Below, one piece after another: positions 34,176-42,820 of a stretch of 64,000 nucleotides of DNA. Both the position numbers and the translations under genes were made by a program. The DNA comes from Pseudocitrobacter corydidari. GTDB taxonomy: Bacteria; Pseudomonadota; Gammaproteobacteria; Enterobacterales; Enterobacteriaceae. Below the pieces are notes generated by a model. It was given only the letters and a program-made list of their open reading frames with translations, was not told the origin of the DNA and did not search any database. Location of the stretch: the NCBI RefSeq assembly GCF_021172065.1, contig NZ_CP087880.1, positions 4,750,583 to 4,814,582 of the forward strand. The letters run 5' to 3'. The first letter of the stretch is position 1, and each line of letters begins with the position of its first letter.

Positions 34176-36380
34176 TCAGAAGTTATAGGTGCCGCTGACC
34201 GAGAAGTTACGCGGCGCGCCATACACGCCGTAAGTGCCGAGATAGTCGTAATACTCTTTGTCGAACAGGTTGTTCAGGTTGGCCTGGAGGGCAAAGTTTT
34301 TAGTGACCTGATAACGGCTGAAGAGATCGACCACCGCATAACCGCCCTGTTTAATGCGGGTATCGCCGTTCGGCCCGGCAATGTCCTGCCAGGTTTTATT
34401 CTGCCAGCGCACGCCGCCGCCGACCGCCAGTTCAGGCAGCATCGGCAGTTGATAGCGGGTGAACAGTTTCGCCGTGGTACGCGGCTGTTCCGGATTCACC
34501 GCCACGCCGTCATCGTCTTCTGCGATGTAGCGGGATGCGCCGAAGGTGAGCTGCCAACGGTCGGTCAATGCGCCGTTAATCTCAAATTCCACGCCTTTAC
34601 TCACGGTGCCATCGACCGATTTATACGCCGTCTGGCCGCCGGAGCCCGGAATGGTCTGCCCGGTGCTGACAGCAACTTTATCCTGCTCGGTACGGAATAC
34701 GGCAAGCGTCGCGGTCAGGCGGGTGTTAAACCAGTCACCTTTCACGCCCGCTTCATAGCTCTTCCCGGTGGTCGGGTCGAGGAACTCGCTGTTAGCGTTA
34801 CGCTTGCTGGTTGGCTGGAAGATGGAGGTGTAGCTGGCGTAGGCCGACCACTCATCATTGATGTCATATACCAGGCCCGCATATGGCGTGACGTCATCGA
34901 ATTTACTGTCGCGGGTTTCGTCCGGTTTGCGCTCCAGATTGTAATGGGCGCTCCATTCCGTCCAGCGCACGCCGAGGATCAGGTTCAGCGGGTCGGCCAG
35001 CGAGAGACGCGTCGCAGTGTAGAGCGATTTCTGGCGGATAATATCGCGCTGATACAGCGCCCAGTCAGACCACTCCGGATACGCCAGTTTGCCGTCATAG
35101 TTATGAATATTGCCGACATCCATCAACCCATAGTTATCGGTGACCGGATACGAGTTGTCGTAATTGTTGCGCTGACGGCTGTAGCTGCCGCCGAACATTA
35201 TCTGGTGCTGGCGGCCAAACAGTTCATAACCCCCGCGCACAAAGGCGTCCACGGAGTCCTGTTTACGCTCGCCGCGGTTCCAGCCGCCCCACGCGCCCTG
35301 GTACAGTGCGCCGTTATACAGGCCGGTATTTTTATCCGGGAAGCCGTCGATATACATCAGGCGGCTGTCGAAATTGGTTTCCGCATGCATGGCGTTCACC
35401 TTCGCTTCCCAACCGTTGTCGAAACGCTGGGTCAGGTTGGCAAATACGCGTGAGGTATCTTCATTGGAATAGGTCCAGTCGGCGGCCGTATTGAATTCAC
35501 GGCGGAAATCGGTGCGGCTGCCGTCGCTCCACAGGGAAGGGAAGCCGCCCCAGGTTGGGCTGTCTTCTTCGCTCTTCTGGTAATCATAGGCCAGCGAGAG
35601 GGTGGTGGAATCTGTGATATCGGCATCCACGACGCCGGTGATGAATTTTTTGCGGTAGTGATTGCGCTCAAGCCAGCTGTCGTTGTCCTGATACCCGGCA
35701 ATCACGCGGCCACGCACGTCACCGGACTCGGTCAGCGGGGCCTGTAAGTCCAGCACATAACGTTGTTTATCCCAGCTTCCGTAAGTGGCGGAAGCGGAGC
35801 CTTTAAACTCGCGGCTATCGGCATGCTTACGCACCATGTTGACGTACGCCGATGGGTTGCCCGTGCCACTCATCAAACCGGCTGCGCCACGCACAACTTC
35901 AATACTCTCGAAAATCGCCGTATCGCCCGCCGTGTCGCCAAAATTCCAGCGATCGTCGAGGAACGTCGGCATATCGTCGAAGGCAAAGTTACTGACGAAG
36001 AAACCGCGTGAGAAAATATTAGTACGGTGGCTGTCGATGCGGGAAACGCTCACGCCGGTAGTGTTATCCAGCACTTCCTCAATCGAGTTCAGCTCCTGAT
36101 CTTTCATTCGCTGCTGGCTGATAACGCTGACCGACTGGGGGATATCGCGCTGCACCAGCAGCATTTTGGTGCCGGTGGTGGTGGTTTTAACGCTGTAATC
36201 CTGGTCCTGACCTTCGTCACCCGGCGTGGCGCTCTCTTCCACCACAATAGTGTCATCGCTGTTCACAGCGGCGGCAAATGACAGCGCAGGCGTGAAAGCC
36301 ATCGCCACGGAGAGGGCGAGCAAAGAAGGGGAGCATCCGAACGGACGACGCGTTTCCCGGGTCTGATAAGTGAAAGACAT
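34176..36380 (-). CDS. TonB-dependent siderophore receptor, FhuE-like
   Basis: 734 aa outer-membrane receptor. The signal peptide ends in ALSFAA, a TonB box-like DTIVVEES follows, the plug domain spans about 60-180 (GTKMLLVQRDIPQSVSVIS, EVVRGAAGLMSGTGNPSA) and the beta-barrel ends in Phe (VSGTYNF). It is close to E. coli FhuE (ferric coprogen/rhodotorulic acid) but diverged, so it is probably a paralogue for a hydroxamate-type siderophore. A palindromic AT-rich site upstream could bind Fur. The FAD/NAD(P)-binding gene lies downstream. Confidence 0.92.
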   Translation of the reverse strand: MSFTYQTRETRRPFGCSPSLLALSVAMAFTPALSFAAAVNSDDTIVVEESATPGDEGQDQDYSVKTTTTGTKMLLVQRDIPQSVSVISQQRMKDQELNSIEEVLDNTTGVSVSRIDSHRTNIFSRGFFVSNFAFDDMPTFLDDRWNFGDTAGDTAIFESIEVVRGAAGLMSGTGNPSAYVNMVRKHADSREFKGSASATYGSWDKQRYVLDLQAPLTESGDVRGRVIAGYQDNDSWLERNHYRKKFITGVVDADITDSTTLSLAYDYQKSEEDSPTWGGFPSLWSDGSRTDFRREFNTAADWTYSNEDTSRVFANLTQRFDNGWEAKVNAMHAETNFDSRLMYIDGFPDKNTGLYNGALYQGAWGGWNRGERKQDSVDAFVRGGYELFGRQHQIMFGGSYSRQRNNYDNSYPVTDNYGLMDVGNIHNYDGKLAYPEWSDWALYQRDIIRQKSLYTATRLSLADPLNLILGVRWTEWSAHYNLERKPDETRDSKFDDVTPYAGLVYDINDEWSAYASYTSIFQPTSKRNANSEFLDPTTGKSYEAGVKGDWFNTRLTATLAVFRTEQDKVAVSTGQTIPGSGGQTAYKSVDGTVSKGVEFEINGALTDRWQLTFGASRYIAEDDDGVAVNPEQPRTTAKLFTRYQLPMLPELAVGGGVRWQNKTWQDIAGPNGDTRIKQGGYAVVDLFSRYQVTKNFALQANLNNLFDKEYYDYLGTYGVYGAPRNFSVSGTYNF

Positions 36381-36470
36381 GATAAACCCTTAAGTGTGTT
36401 TGCGGGACTGCCCGACAGCGGTACTTAGCCGCGTCAGGGATTGTTTTTTTAGTTAATCAATGAGCATAAA

Positions 36471-36495
36471 AATGCGAATGAGAAATATACGCATT
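36471..36495. promoter_or_regulatory. Candidate Fur-like site upstream of the receptor gene
   Basis: AATGCG and CGCATT bracket AATGAGAAATATA, about 90 bp upstream of the receptor start. It resembles a degenerate Fur box. This is suggested only by position and partial similarity. Confidence 0.35.
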
Positions 36496-36570
36496 AGTGT
36501 TTTAGATGTAAATGGATGTAAGCGGATTTTATGGAACCGCTTTCACATAAGGGAAATTGCCAGCAGAACG

Positions 36571-37464
36571 TCAGGGATGTTTATTGCGTAACGCATCGAC
36601 CACCAGGGAAAATGCCGGGGAAGGCTGTTTACGGCTGGGATAGTAGAGATAGTAACCGGGGAAGGGCAAACACCAGGGTTCGAGTATGCGAATCAGGCGG
36701 CCTTCAGCAATGTGTGTTCCAAACTCTTCTTCAGGCAGGAAAGCGATACCAAAACCGGCCAGCGCCGCATCAACGATGTGTTCTGAAGTGTTAAACGTAA
36801 GCTGCCCGCTGACGCGGACATTTAAATCACCGCCTTCCTGATCGAAATCCCACACATACAGCCCGCCGGATTTAACCATACGCTGATTAATACACTGATG
36901 CTGCGTTAATTCGTGGGGCGTGGTGGGCGCGGGATGACGAGCAAAGTAGTCCGGTGAAGCGACCGCCGCCATGCGCAGCTTCGGGCCAATCGGCACTGCA
37001 ATCATATCCTGGTCGATGGTATCGCCCAGACGCACGCCTGCATCAAAGCGATCCGCCACGATGTCGCGAAAGCCGTGGTTGGCATCAAACTCAACGTGAA
37101 TATCCGGATATTCGCGCAGCAGCGGCGTGAGCTTTGGTAACAGCGTGGTGCGCAGAACGTTGGGCCCGCAGGTAATGCGCACGGTGCCTGCCGGTTTGTC
37201 GCGCAGTTCGGTCAACATATCCAGTTCGGCTTCGATTTCATCGATGCGCGTACCGACTGACGCCATCAACCGCTCACCCGCCGCCGTGGGCGACACGCTG
37301 CGGGTGGTGCGGGTGAGCAGGCGAATCTGCATCCGCGCTTCCAGCGCAGAAATCGCCTGGCTGATCGCTGGCTGCGTGACGCCCAACAGCGCCGCCGCGC
37401 GGGTGAAGCTTCCTTCGCGGGCCACGGTCACAAAGTACAGCAGATCGTTCAGGTTACGTTTCAT
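36571..37464 (-). CDS. LysR-family transcriptional regulator
   Basis: 297 aa: HTH at about 5-62 (REGSFTRAAALLGVTQPAISQAISALE) and an effector domain of the CrgA/PgrR subclass (GTVRITCGPNVLRTTLLPKL). It is divergent from the MFS transporter and hydrolase genes; the 188-bp gap holds a perfect palindrome, so this pair is the likely target. The TonB receptor gene lies 190 bp downstream on the same strand. Confidence 0.92.
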   Translation of the reverse strand: MKRNLNDLLYFVTVAREGSFTRAAALLGVTQPAISQAISALEARMQIRLLTRTTRSVSPTAAGERLMASVGTRIDEIEAELDMLTELRDKPAGTVRITCGPNVLRTTLLPKLTPLLREYPDIHVEFDANHGFRDIVADRFDAGVRLGDTIDQDMIAVPIGPKLRMAAVASPDYFARHPAPTTPHELTQHQCINQRMVKSGGLYVWDFDQEGGDLNVRVSGQLTFNTSEHIVDAALAGFGIAFLPEEEFGTHIAEGRLIRILEPWCLPFPGYYLYYPSRKQPSPAFSLVVDALRNKHP

Positions 37465-37490
37465 GGTCAGAATGCCCGATTAATAAGTAT

Positions 37491-37502
37491 GGCTTATAAG
37501 CC
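37491..37502. promoter_or_regulatory. Palindrome between LysR and MFS genes
   Basis: GGCTTATAAGCC is a perfect 12-bp palindrome inside a larger AT-rich imperfect symmetry, 27 bp upstream of the LysR start and about 150 bp upstream of the MFS gene. Likely LysR operator by position. Confidence 0.5.
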
Positions 37503-37652
37503 TATTAAGTATTCATTAGCTAGTTATCCTACGCTCGCCGTGTAAAATTTTCAGCAACGAATATTCCCCCCAATTTAATGACGTTATTCCTGCGAATAAC
37601 GTGCGGCCCCGGCTTGCCTGAAAACAGCCGGTAAAACAGGAGGTAAAACATA

Positions 37653-38822
37653 ATGGCTCTGCAGGCTGACGTTCAACGCGCCCATTGGGGCGGCATTTAT
37701 GCCATGACGCTGTGTGTTTTTGTATTAATTGCCTCCGAATTTATGCCGGTCAGTTTGTTATCGCCCATCGCGGCTGATTTAGGCGTGACGGAAGGGCTGG
37801 CGGGTCAGGGCATTGCCATCTCCGGGGCGCTGGCGGTCATCACCAGCCTCACGCTCTCGCGGCTCACCGCAGGGCTGGATCGCCGATATCTGCTGCTGGG
37901 CATGACTGCGCTGATGGCATTCTCTGGCGCGATGATCGCCATGGCCGCGAATTATGTTGTTTATATGGTGGGGCGCGCGCTGATTGGTATTGCCATTGGC
38001 GGCTTCTGGTCCATGTCGGCGGCGACGGCGATCCGTCTGGTTCCTGAATCGCAGGTGCCTCGCGCATTAGCCATTTTCAACGGCGGCAATGCGCTGGCGA
38101 CGGTGATTGCCGCGCCGCTTGGGAGTTATCTCGGCGACGTGATGGGCTGGCGGGGCGCATTTTTCTGCCTGGTGCCTGTCGCGATTGCCGCCTTCATCTG
38201 GCAATGGTTTAGCCTGCCAGCTATGCAATACAGCCAACAGCGCAGCAGGGCGCTTCCTCTCTTCGCACGTCCTGTTGTGGCGGTGGGGCTTCTTGCTTGC
38301 GGGCTCTTTTTTATGGGCCAGTTCACGCTCTTCACCTACGTGCGTCCTTTTCTTGAGGGCATCACGCAGGTGAGAGGAACCACGTTATCTGTCGTTCTGC
38401 TGATCATCGGCGTGATGGGATTTATCGGCACGCTGATAGTGGGTCACCTGCTGAAACACGGTATTTATCGCACGCTAATTCTTATTCCGTTGCTGATGGC
38501 GGCGATTGCTATCGCACTGATGATTTTCGGTCATCAGCTTTGGTTCGTCGTGCCACTGCTGGGCGCCTGGGGGCTGGTCGCAACCGCAGCCCCGACAGGC
38601 TGGTGGACGTGGCTCGCGCGAACGTTACCCCATGACGCGGAAGCCGGCGGCGGCGTGATGGTCGCCATCATTCAGCTTTCTATTGCCCTGGGATCAACGC
38701 TGGGTGGCCTGATGTACGACCATCACGGCTGGCAGAGCACCTTTGCACTGAGCGCTGGCGTTTTGCTCTGCGCGTCGGTCATCACTTTTACAACCTCACG
38801 TAAACACACACTCAGGAGTTAA
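37653..38822 (+). CDS. MFS transporter, drug:H+ antiporter type (NepI/ArsJ-like)
   Basis: 389 aa with about 12 transmembrane helices. It resembles DHA1 efflux proteins such as E. coli NepI in FVLIASEFMPVSLLSPIAADLG, RLTAGLDRRY and GRALIGIAIGGFWSMSAATAIRLVP. The substrate is unknown. AGGAGG-type ribosome site upstream. The alpha/beta hydrolase gene follows after 3 nt, and the LysR gene is divergent, so the three form a probable regulator-pump-enzyme unit. Confidence 0.9.
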   Translation: MALQADVQRAHWGGIYAMTLCVFVLIASEFMPVSLLSPIAADLGVTEGLAGQGIAISGALAVITSLTLSRLTAGLDRRYLLLGMTALMAFSGAMIAMAANYVVYMVGRALIGIAIGGFWSMSAATAIRLVPESQVPRALAIFNGGNALATVIAAPLGSYLGDVMGWRGAFFCLVPVAIAAFIWQWFSLPAMQYSQQRSRALPLFARPVVAVGLLACGLFFMGQFTLFTYVRPFLEGITQVRGTTLSVVLLIIGVMGFIGTLIVGHLLKHGIYRTLILIPLLMAAIAIALMIFGHQLWFVVPLLGAWGLVATAAPTGWWTWLARTLPHDAEAGGGVMVAIIQLSIALGSTLGGLMYDHHGWQSTFALSAGVLLCASVITFTTSRKHTLRS

Positions 38823-38825
38823 CCT

Positions 38826-39854
38826 ATGAAAAACGTCACACTGGCGTTGGGCTTACTGATTAGCGCATTTGCCTCTTCCGCTGCGGATATGTCACGCGGA
38901 GCGGACAATTTTTACAAAAGCGACAGCGTGACCCAGCAGCGCGTCAGCTTTAAAAACCAGTATCAAATGAATGTGGTGGGCAATCTGTTTATGCCTCAGA
39001 CGCTGGATAAAAACACGAAGCATCCGGCGATTATCGTTGGGCATCCGATGGGCGCGGTGAAAGAACAGAGTTCAAACCTCTACGCGCAAAAACTGGCGGA
39101 GCAGGGCTTCGTCACGCTGGCCATCGATCTCTCTTTCTGGGGTGAGAGCGACGGCAAACCGGGCCATATGATTTCGCCGGAAATCTACGCCGATGATTTC
39201 AGCGCGGCAGTTGATTACCTCAGCACGCAGCCGTGGGTGGACGCGGAAAACATCGGCGTACTGGGTATCTGCGGTAGCGGTAGCTTTGTGATTAGCGCAG
39301 CTAAAATCGACCCGCGTATGAAAGCGATAGCGACCGTCAGCATGTACGACATGGGCGCTGCGTTTCGTAATGGCCTGAAGCATTCGCAGACCGTTGAACA
39401 GCGCAAAGCGTTGATTAAGACGGCCATTGAGCAGCGCTTTGCCGAGTACAAAGGCGGCGATACTGTTTATATTCCGGGTACCGTGAACAAGCTGGATGAC
39501 TCCACGCCAGAAATACAGCGCGAATTCTTTGATTTCTACCGCACGTCTCGTGGCGGCTATACGCCGAAAGGCGAGAAAGAAGAGCTGACCACCAAACCGA
39601 TGTTAAGCAGCATTGGCAAGTTTATGAATTTCTATCCGTTCAATGATATCGAGACGATTTCACCGCGTCCGATGCTGTTTATTGCAGGCGATCGCGCGCA
39701 TTCGAAGGAGTTTAGTGAAGATGCCTATCAACGCGCCGGGCAGCCGAAAGAGCTGTATATCGTGCCGAACGCGGGGCATGTAGATCTCTACGATCGTACC
39801 GATCTCATTCCCTTCGACAAACTGACGGCATTCTTTAAAACTAATCTGAAGTAA
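38826..39854 (+). CDS. Secreted alpha/beta hydrolase
   Basis: 342 aa with an N-terminal signal peptide (MKNVTLALGLLISAFASSAA). The fold is alpha/beta hydrolase: HPAIIVGHPMGAVKEQ near residue 58, the nucleophile elbow in LGICGSGSF (Ser about 155), Asp in FIAGDRAHS and His in NAGHVDLY. It resembles dienelactone hydrolase-type esterases. Coupled to the MFS gene (3-nt gap, AGGAG before the start). It may process a compound in the periplasm. A terminator follows. Confidence 0.88.
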   Translation: MKNVTLALGLLISAFASSAADMSRGADNFYKSDSVTQQRVSFKNQYQMNVVGNLFMPQTLDKNTKHPAIIVGHPMGAVKEQSSNLYAQKLAEQGFVTLAIDLSFWGESDGKPGHMISPEIYADDFSAAVDYLSTQPWVDAENIGVLGICGSGSFVISAAKIDPRMKAIATVSMYDMGAAFRNGLKHSQTVEQRKALIKTAIEQRFAEYKGGDTVYIPGTVNKLDDSTPEIQREFFDFYRTSRGGYTPKGEKEELTTKPMLSSIGKFMNFYPFNDIETISPRPMLFIAGDRAHSKEFSEDAYQRAGQPKELYIVPNAGHVDLYDRTDLIPFDKLTAFFKTNLK

Positions 39855-39862
39855 GCACCCGC

Positions 39863-39888
39863 GCCGCACCGAAAGGTGCGGCATTTTT
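39863..39888 (+). terminator. Terminator after the hydrolase gene
   Basis: GCCGCACC / GGTGCGGC 8-bp stem with GAAA loop and ATTTTT tail, shared with the convergent Bcr/CflA gene. Confidence 0.9.
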
Positions 39889-41074
39889 AACGTATCTGTG
39901 CTCTGACTACCATCCCTGCACTCAACAACGTAAACAACGCAATAATCCATCCCATTGTCCACGGGGTGCCGTCGCTGAACAGCGCCAGCAGCAGCGAGGA
40001 GATAATTCCGCTGCCATACTGCAATGCGCCAATCAGCGCTGATGCGGAACCTGCTACGTGTGGTGCGCTATCCAGCGCAGCGGCTGTTGCGGTGGCGGCG
40101 ATGATGCCGTTCATCGAGAAGAAAACAAACACCGTTGCGACAATCAGTATGACGCCGCCGACGTTGAGTTTTGTCCCCATCGCCAGCGCGAGGGCAGCAA
40201 GGGTAGCAACGCCGACTGCGCGTTTTAGCAGCGTCTCCAGCGGGTAGCGTTGTACCAGGCGACGGTTCACTGCGCTCATGCTCATCACCCCGACGATATT
40301 AATGGCGAACAGCCAGCCATAGTGCTGTGGGTCAATATGAAACCAGCTGATATAGACGAACGGTGAGCCGGTAATAAAGGCGTAAGCGGCGACGTAATAA
40401 AATGTCAGGCTTAGGATAAATCGCATAAAGCTACGATTCGAAAGCAGTGTGTAATAGGTTTCGAATGCGCCGCGTATAGAGGCTTTTATGCGTCGCTCTG
40501 GCGGTAATGTTTCCGATAGCCAATAGAGTGAACAGAGCATCAGTACGCCGATAACGGCCAGCAGCCAGAAAATGGCATGCCAGGAGGCGAATTTAATCAT
40601 CTGCCCGCCAAGCAGCGGCCCGACAATGGGCGCAATCGCCATCACGATGGTCAGGGTTGATAGCATCTGCGCGGCACGCGTACGGCTGAAGAGGTCGCGG
40701 ATCATGGCACGTGCCAGCATCGGCCCGGTGCAGGCCCCCAGCGCCTGGAATACGCGCCAGAAAACGATCTGCATAATATCGGTAGACAGTGCGCAGCCAA
40801 TCGAACCAATGACAAACAGCACCATCCCAATCACCAGCGGAATGCGACGGCCAAGATGATCGCTAATCGGCCCCCAAATAAGCTGAGCAATGCAGAAACC
40901 GACCAAAAAACCGGTAATTGTTAGCTCGACGTTGCCCTGTAACTCATTCGCCATGACGGGCATTGCAGGAAGATAAATATCGGTGGAGAGGGAGGTAAAC
41001 GCCATCAGGGCGCTCAGAATAAGAATAAAAACCAGTCCGGTTGTTTTTACCGGTTGGCGTTGCGCGTGACTCAT
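39887..41074 (-). CDS. Bcr/CflA-family MFS multidrug efflux transporter
   Basis: 395 aa with 12 predicted transmembrane helices. It shows Bcr/CflA features: TDIYLPAMPVMANEL in helix 1, GPISDHLGRRIPL (MFS motif A) after helix 2 and GACTGPMLARAMIRD. Such pumps export bicyclomycin, chloramphenicol or related compounds; the substrate here is unknown. The start codon ATG at 41074 follows an AGAGGG-poor leader. The next stretch, 41075-41368, holds no gene I can support. Confidence 0.9.
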   Translation of the reverse strand: MSHAQRQPVKTTGLVFILILSALMAFTSLSTDIYLPAMPVMANELQGNVELTITGFLVGFCIAQLIWGPISDHLGRRIPLVIGMVLFVIGSIGCALSTDIMQIVFWRVFQALGACTGPMLARAMIRDLFSRTRAAQMLSTLTIVMAIAPIVGPLLGGQMIKFASWHAIFWLLAVIGVLMLCSLYWLSETLPPERRIKASIRGAFETYYTLLSNRSFMRFILSLTFYYVAAYAFITGSPFVYISWFHIDPQHYGWLFAINIVGVMSMSAVNRRLVQRYPLETLLKRAVGVATLAALALAMGTKLNVGGVILIVATVFVFFSMNGIIAATATAAALDSAPHVAGSASALIGALQYGSGIISSLLLALFSDGTPWTMGWIIALFTLLSAGMVVRAQIR

Positions 41075-41368
41075 AATTTTCCGTTCGGCAGAAGTGAGAG
41101 GGTAAGGATATCGGAAAGCTATTGGTTAATAATCCCTCTCCAGCGGATAGCCTTTATGAGGCGAAATCATAAATCACGTAAGTGCAGAAATTTATGCTGC
41201 CTTCAGGCTGATGTCGGCATCTCCTCTCGAGGCTTACGATTACGCTGGAGGATGCCAGGCGCTGAATCAGTGCCAATTCTTCTCAACCTGCGTTGGGCGA
41301 AGTAACAGAAAATAACCAAGCGTAATTATTATTACGTATATCCTGGTGTGCATTTTTTGTTATAGAAT

Positions 41369-41401
41369 ATCGCCTGATGACATTTTTATCAGGCGATTTT
41401 T
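41369..41401 (+). terminator. Orphan rho-independent terminator
   Basis: Perfect 10-bp stem ATCGCCTGAT / ATCAGGCGAT, loop of 9 nt and a following TTTTTATATTT on the plus strand. No plus-strand gene lies upstream as far as the hydrolase terminator, so it could end an sRNA transcribed from 41100-41350. Confidence 0.65.
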
Positions 41402-41467
41402 ATATTTATCCCTTATCGTCTGGCGCAAAAAAGGAAAGTTGCGATGGAAATGAGCCAGGGAGGTTCA

Positions 41468-41554
41468 ATGAAAATGGTTTCGTTAATTACGTTATCGTGT
41501 GCGGGTATTTGGCTTATCTTGCATGGGCTCTGGATGTGGTTGCCCCTACGATAA
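41468..41554 (+). CDS. Possible 28-residue membrane protein
   Basis: A 28-codon ORF, starting ATG 41468 with GGAGG (41459-41463) in front and ending TAA. The product is MKMVSLITLSCAGIWLILHG followed by LWMWLPLR: almost entirely hydrophobic with a Lys near the start and an Arg at the end, like known small bacterial membrane proteins. It is convergent with the DUF1398-type gene. I do not recognise it. Confidence 0.4.
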   Translation: MKMVSLITLSCAGIWLILHGLWMWLPLR

Positions 41555-41562
41555 TCACGCGG

Positions 41563-41985
41563 TTAATTATAACGCCATGCGCCTTCACTACTATTAACGG
41601 GCGTTATCTCTTCGCTCAAAATCACTTTATCGGATAAGCCGACATATTTACGTGTCATCTGTTTTATATCGACAATCCACTTATATACCCCGGCGCTGGC
41701 GACCAGAGAACAATATTCTTCATAACCAATTTCGCCCGCAAAATGGCGGCGAGACGCTGCGCGGATGAGATCTTCATTTGCCCGCAGATTGACGCGTTTG
41801 AGGCTGTACTCACCTTCTATAATGCGAATATTTCCTTCGCTATCAACAAGCGTCACGTTTCCGGTAGAGACGAAATGAACGTAGAAAACGATGTTCTGTT
41901 TTTCGAGTTCTTTGATCAGTTCATGCAGCGTTATCTGCGTTCGAGCCTCAGAAAATAGAGTGCGTAAAATAATCAGTGCCTCAAT
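41563..41985 (-). CDS. DUF1398 (YbcV/YcgX-like) protein; start codon unclear
   Basis: The C-terminal part matches E. coli DUF1398 proteins: GNIRIIEG, FAGEIGYEEYCSLVASAGVYKWIVDIKQMTRKY. The family domain continues upstream of the first GTG (41856), as LIKELEKQNIVFYVHFVSTGNVTLVD, and the frame stays open to about 42037 with no ATG, GTG or TTG in the right place. Candidates are ATT 41985 or CTG codons. Either it uses a rare start or the initiation codon is lost and this is a decaying gene. Function of the family is unknown. Confidence 0.6.
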   Translation of the reverse strand: MEALIILRTLFSEARTQITLHELIKELEKQNIVFYVHFVSTGNVTLVDSEGNIRIIEGEYSLKRVNLRANEDLIRAASRRHFAGEIGYEEYCSLVASAGVYKWIVDIKQMTRKYVGLSDKVILSEEITPVNSSEGAWRYN

Positions 41986-42293
41986 AATAATGATTGCGAT
42001 AGTTACAATAATGCTAATTAAAGTAAGTAAAGGTAACTATCTTCTAACAGAGAGCCACTATACGGGCAAAACGAATCCATAGACAATTGAAATTTGTGTT
42101 ATCTCTATCACAAAAAATGACTATACCAAATTTCATGTTTCCGCTTTGTTTCTTTAATTCATATTCCTGATGGAATATATCAACATCATTAATACATATG
42201 ATCGATTTTTGATCTAATTTAGGTATTATATATCATCGAATATTATGATAATACTTTAGTGGTGTATTATTTATCAGAGTGATATTCACGTTA
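41986..42293. other. AT-rich intergenic region downstream of the aryl polyene operon
   Basis: About 308 bp, very AT-rich, between the DUF1398 gene and the end of the aryl polyene operon. I see several promoter-like AT tracts but no gene or clear terminator. Confidence 0.4.
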
Positions 42294-42818
42294 TTATTTA
42301 ACAATGAAATCGTTTTCTTGTGGTGAAATGGGCGTTGGAGTACAGAGCGTCACGATTTGATCCTCAGGCCCGCGAAGTTGCGTTAAAAACAGCGGTGCGG
42401 GCAAGCAACTGTCGAAATCGGCGATGTGCCAAATCTGGCTGCCTGCCTGTTTAAGCATCGCCTCTTTGCGCGTCCAGATTTGCCAGAACGCGACGAGCTT
42501 ATCTTCCGCCGCTGCAATCTGCGCCTGTTCACCGGGGCTGAATACCGATTCAACAATCCGCTGGCTATTTTTACGCGGGCGTATGACTTCAATATCGCAG
42601 CCCACCTCGCCCTCATCGCTCAGCAGCAGCACAATGTCATTGCCGCTGTGGCTGATGTTAAACCACAGCGGATATCCACCAACGAAGCCGGGTTTGCCGT
42701 TAGTGTTGCGAACAATCTCTGGCATCACGGCGGGGGAGATCGCCTGTTCAAGCAGCGCGCGTCCCGCTGCCTGAGCGTCGATGTATTCCGATATCTTTGT
42801 GCGCAGCAGGCGATACAT
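42294..42818 (-). CDS. 4'-phosphopantetheinyl transferase of the aryl polyene cluster
   Basis: 174 aa Sfp/AcpS-like protein. The signature GCDIEVI (magnesium-binding, about residue 73) and FWQIWTRKEAMLK (about 111) are intact, as is FNISHSG. It should load phosphopantetheine onto the two ACPs of the cluster. It is the last gene of the operon, 2 nt after apeR. Confidence 0.92.
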   Translation of the reverse strand: MYRLLRTKISEYIDAQAAGRALLEQAISPAVMPEIVRNTNGKPGFVGGYPLWFNISHSGNDIVLLLSDEGEVGCDIEVIRPRKNSQRIVESVFSPGEQAQIAAAEDKLVAFWQIWTRKEAMLKQAGSQIWHIADFDSCLPAPLFLTQLRGPEDQIVTLCTPTPISPQENDFIVK

Positions 42819-42820
42819 GC

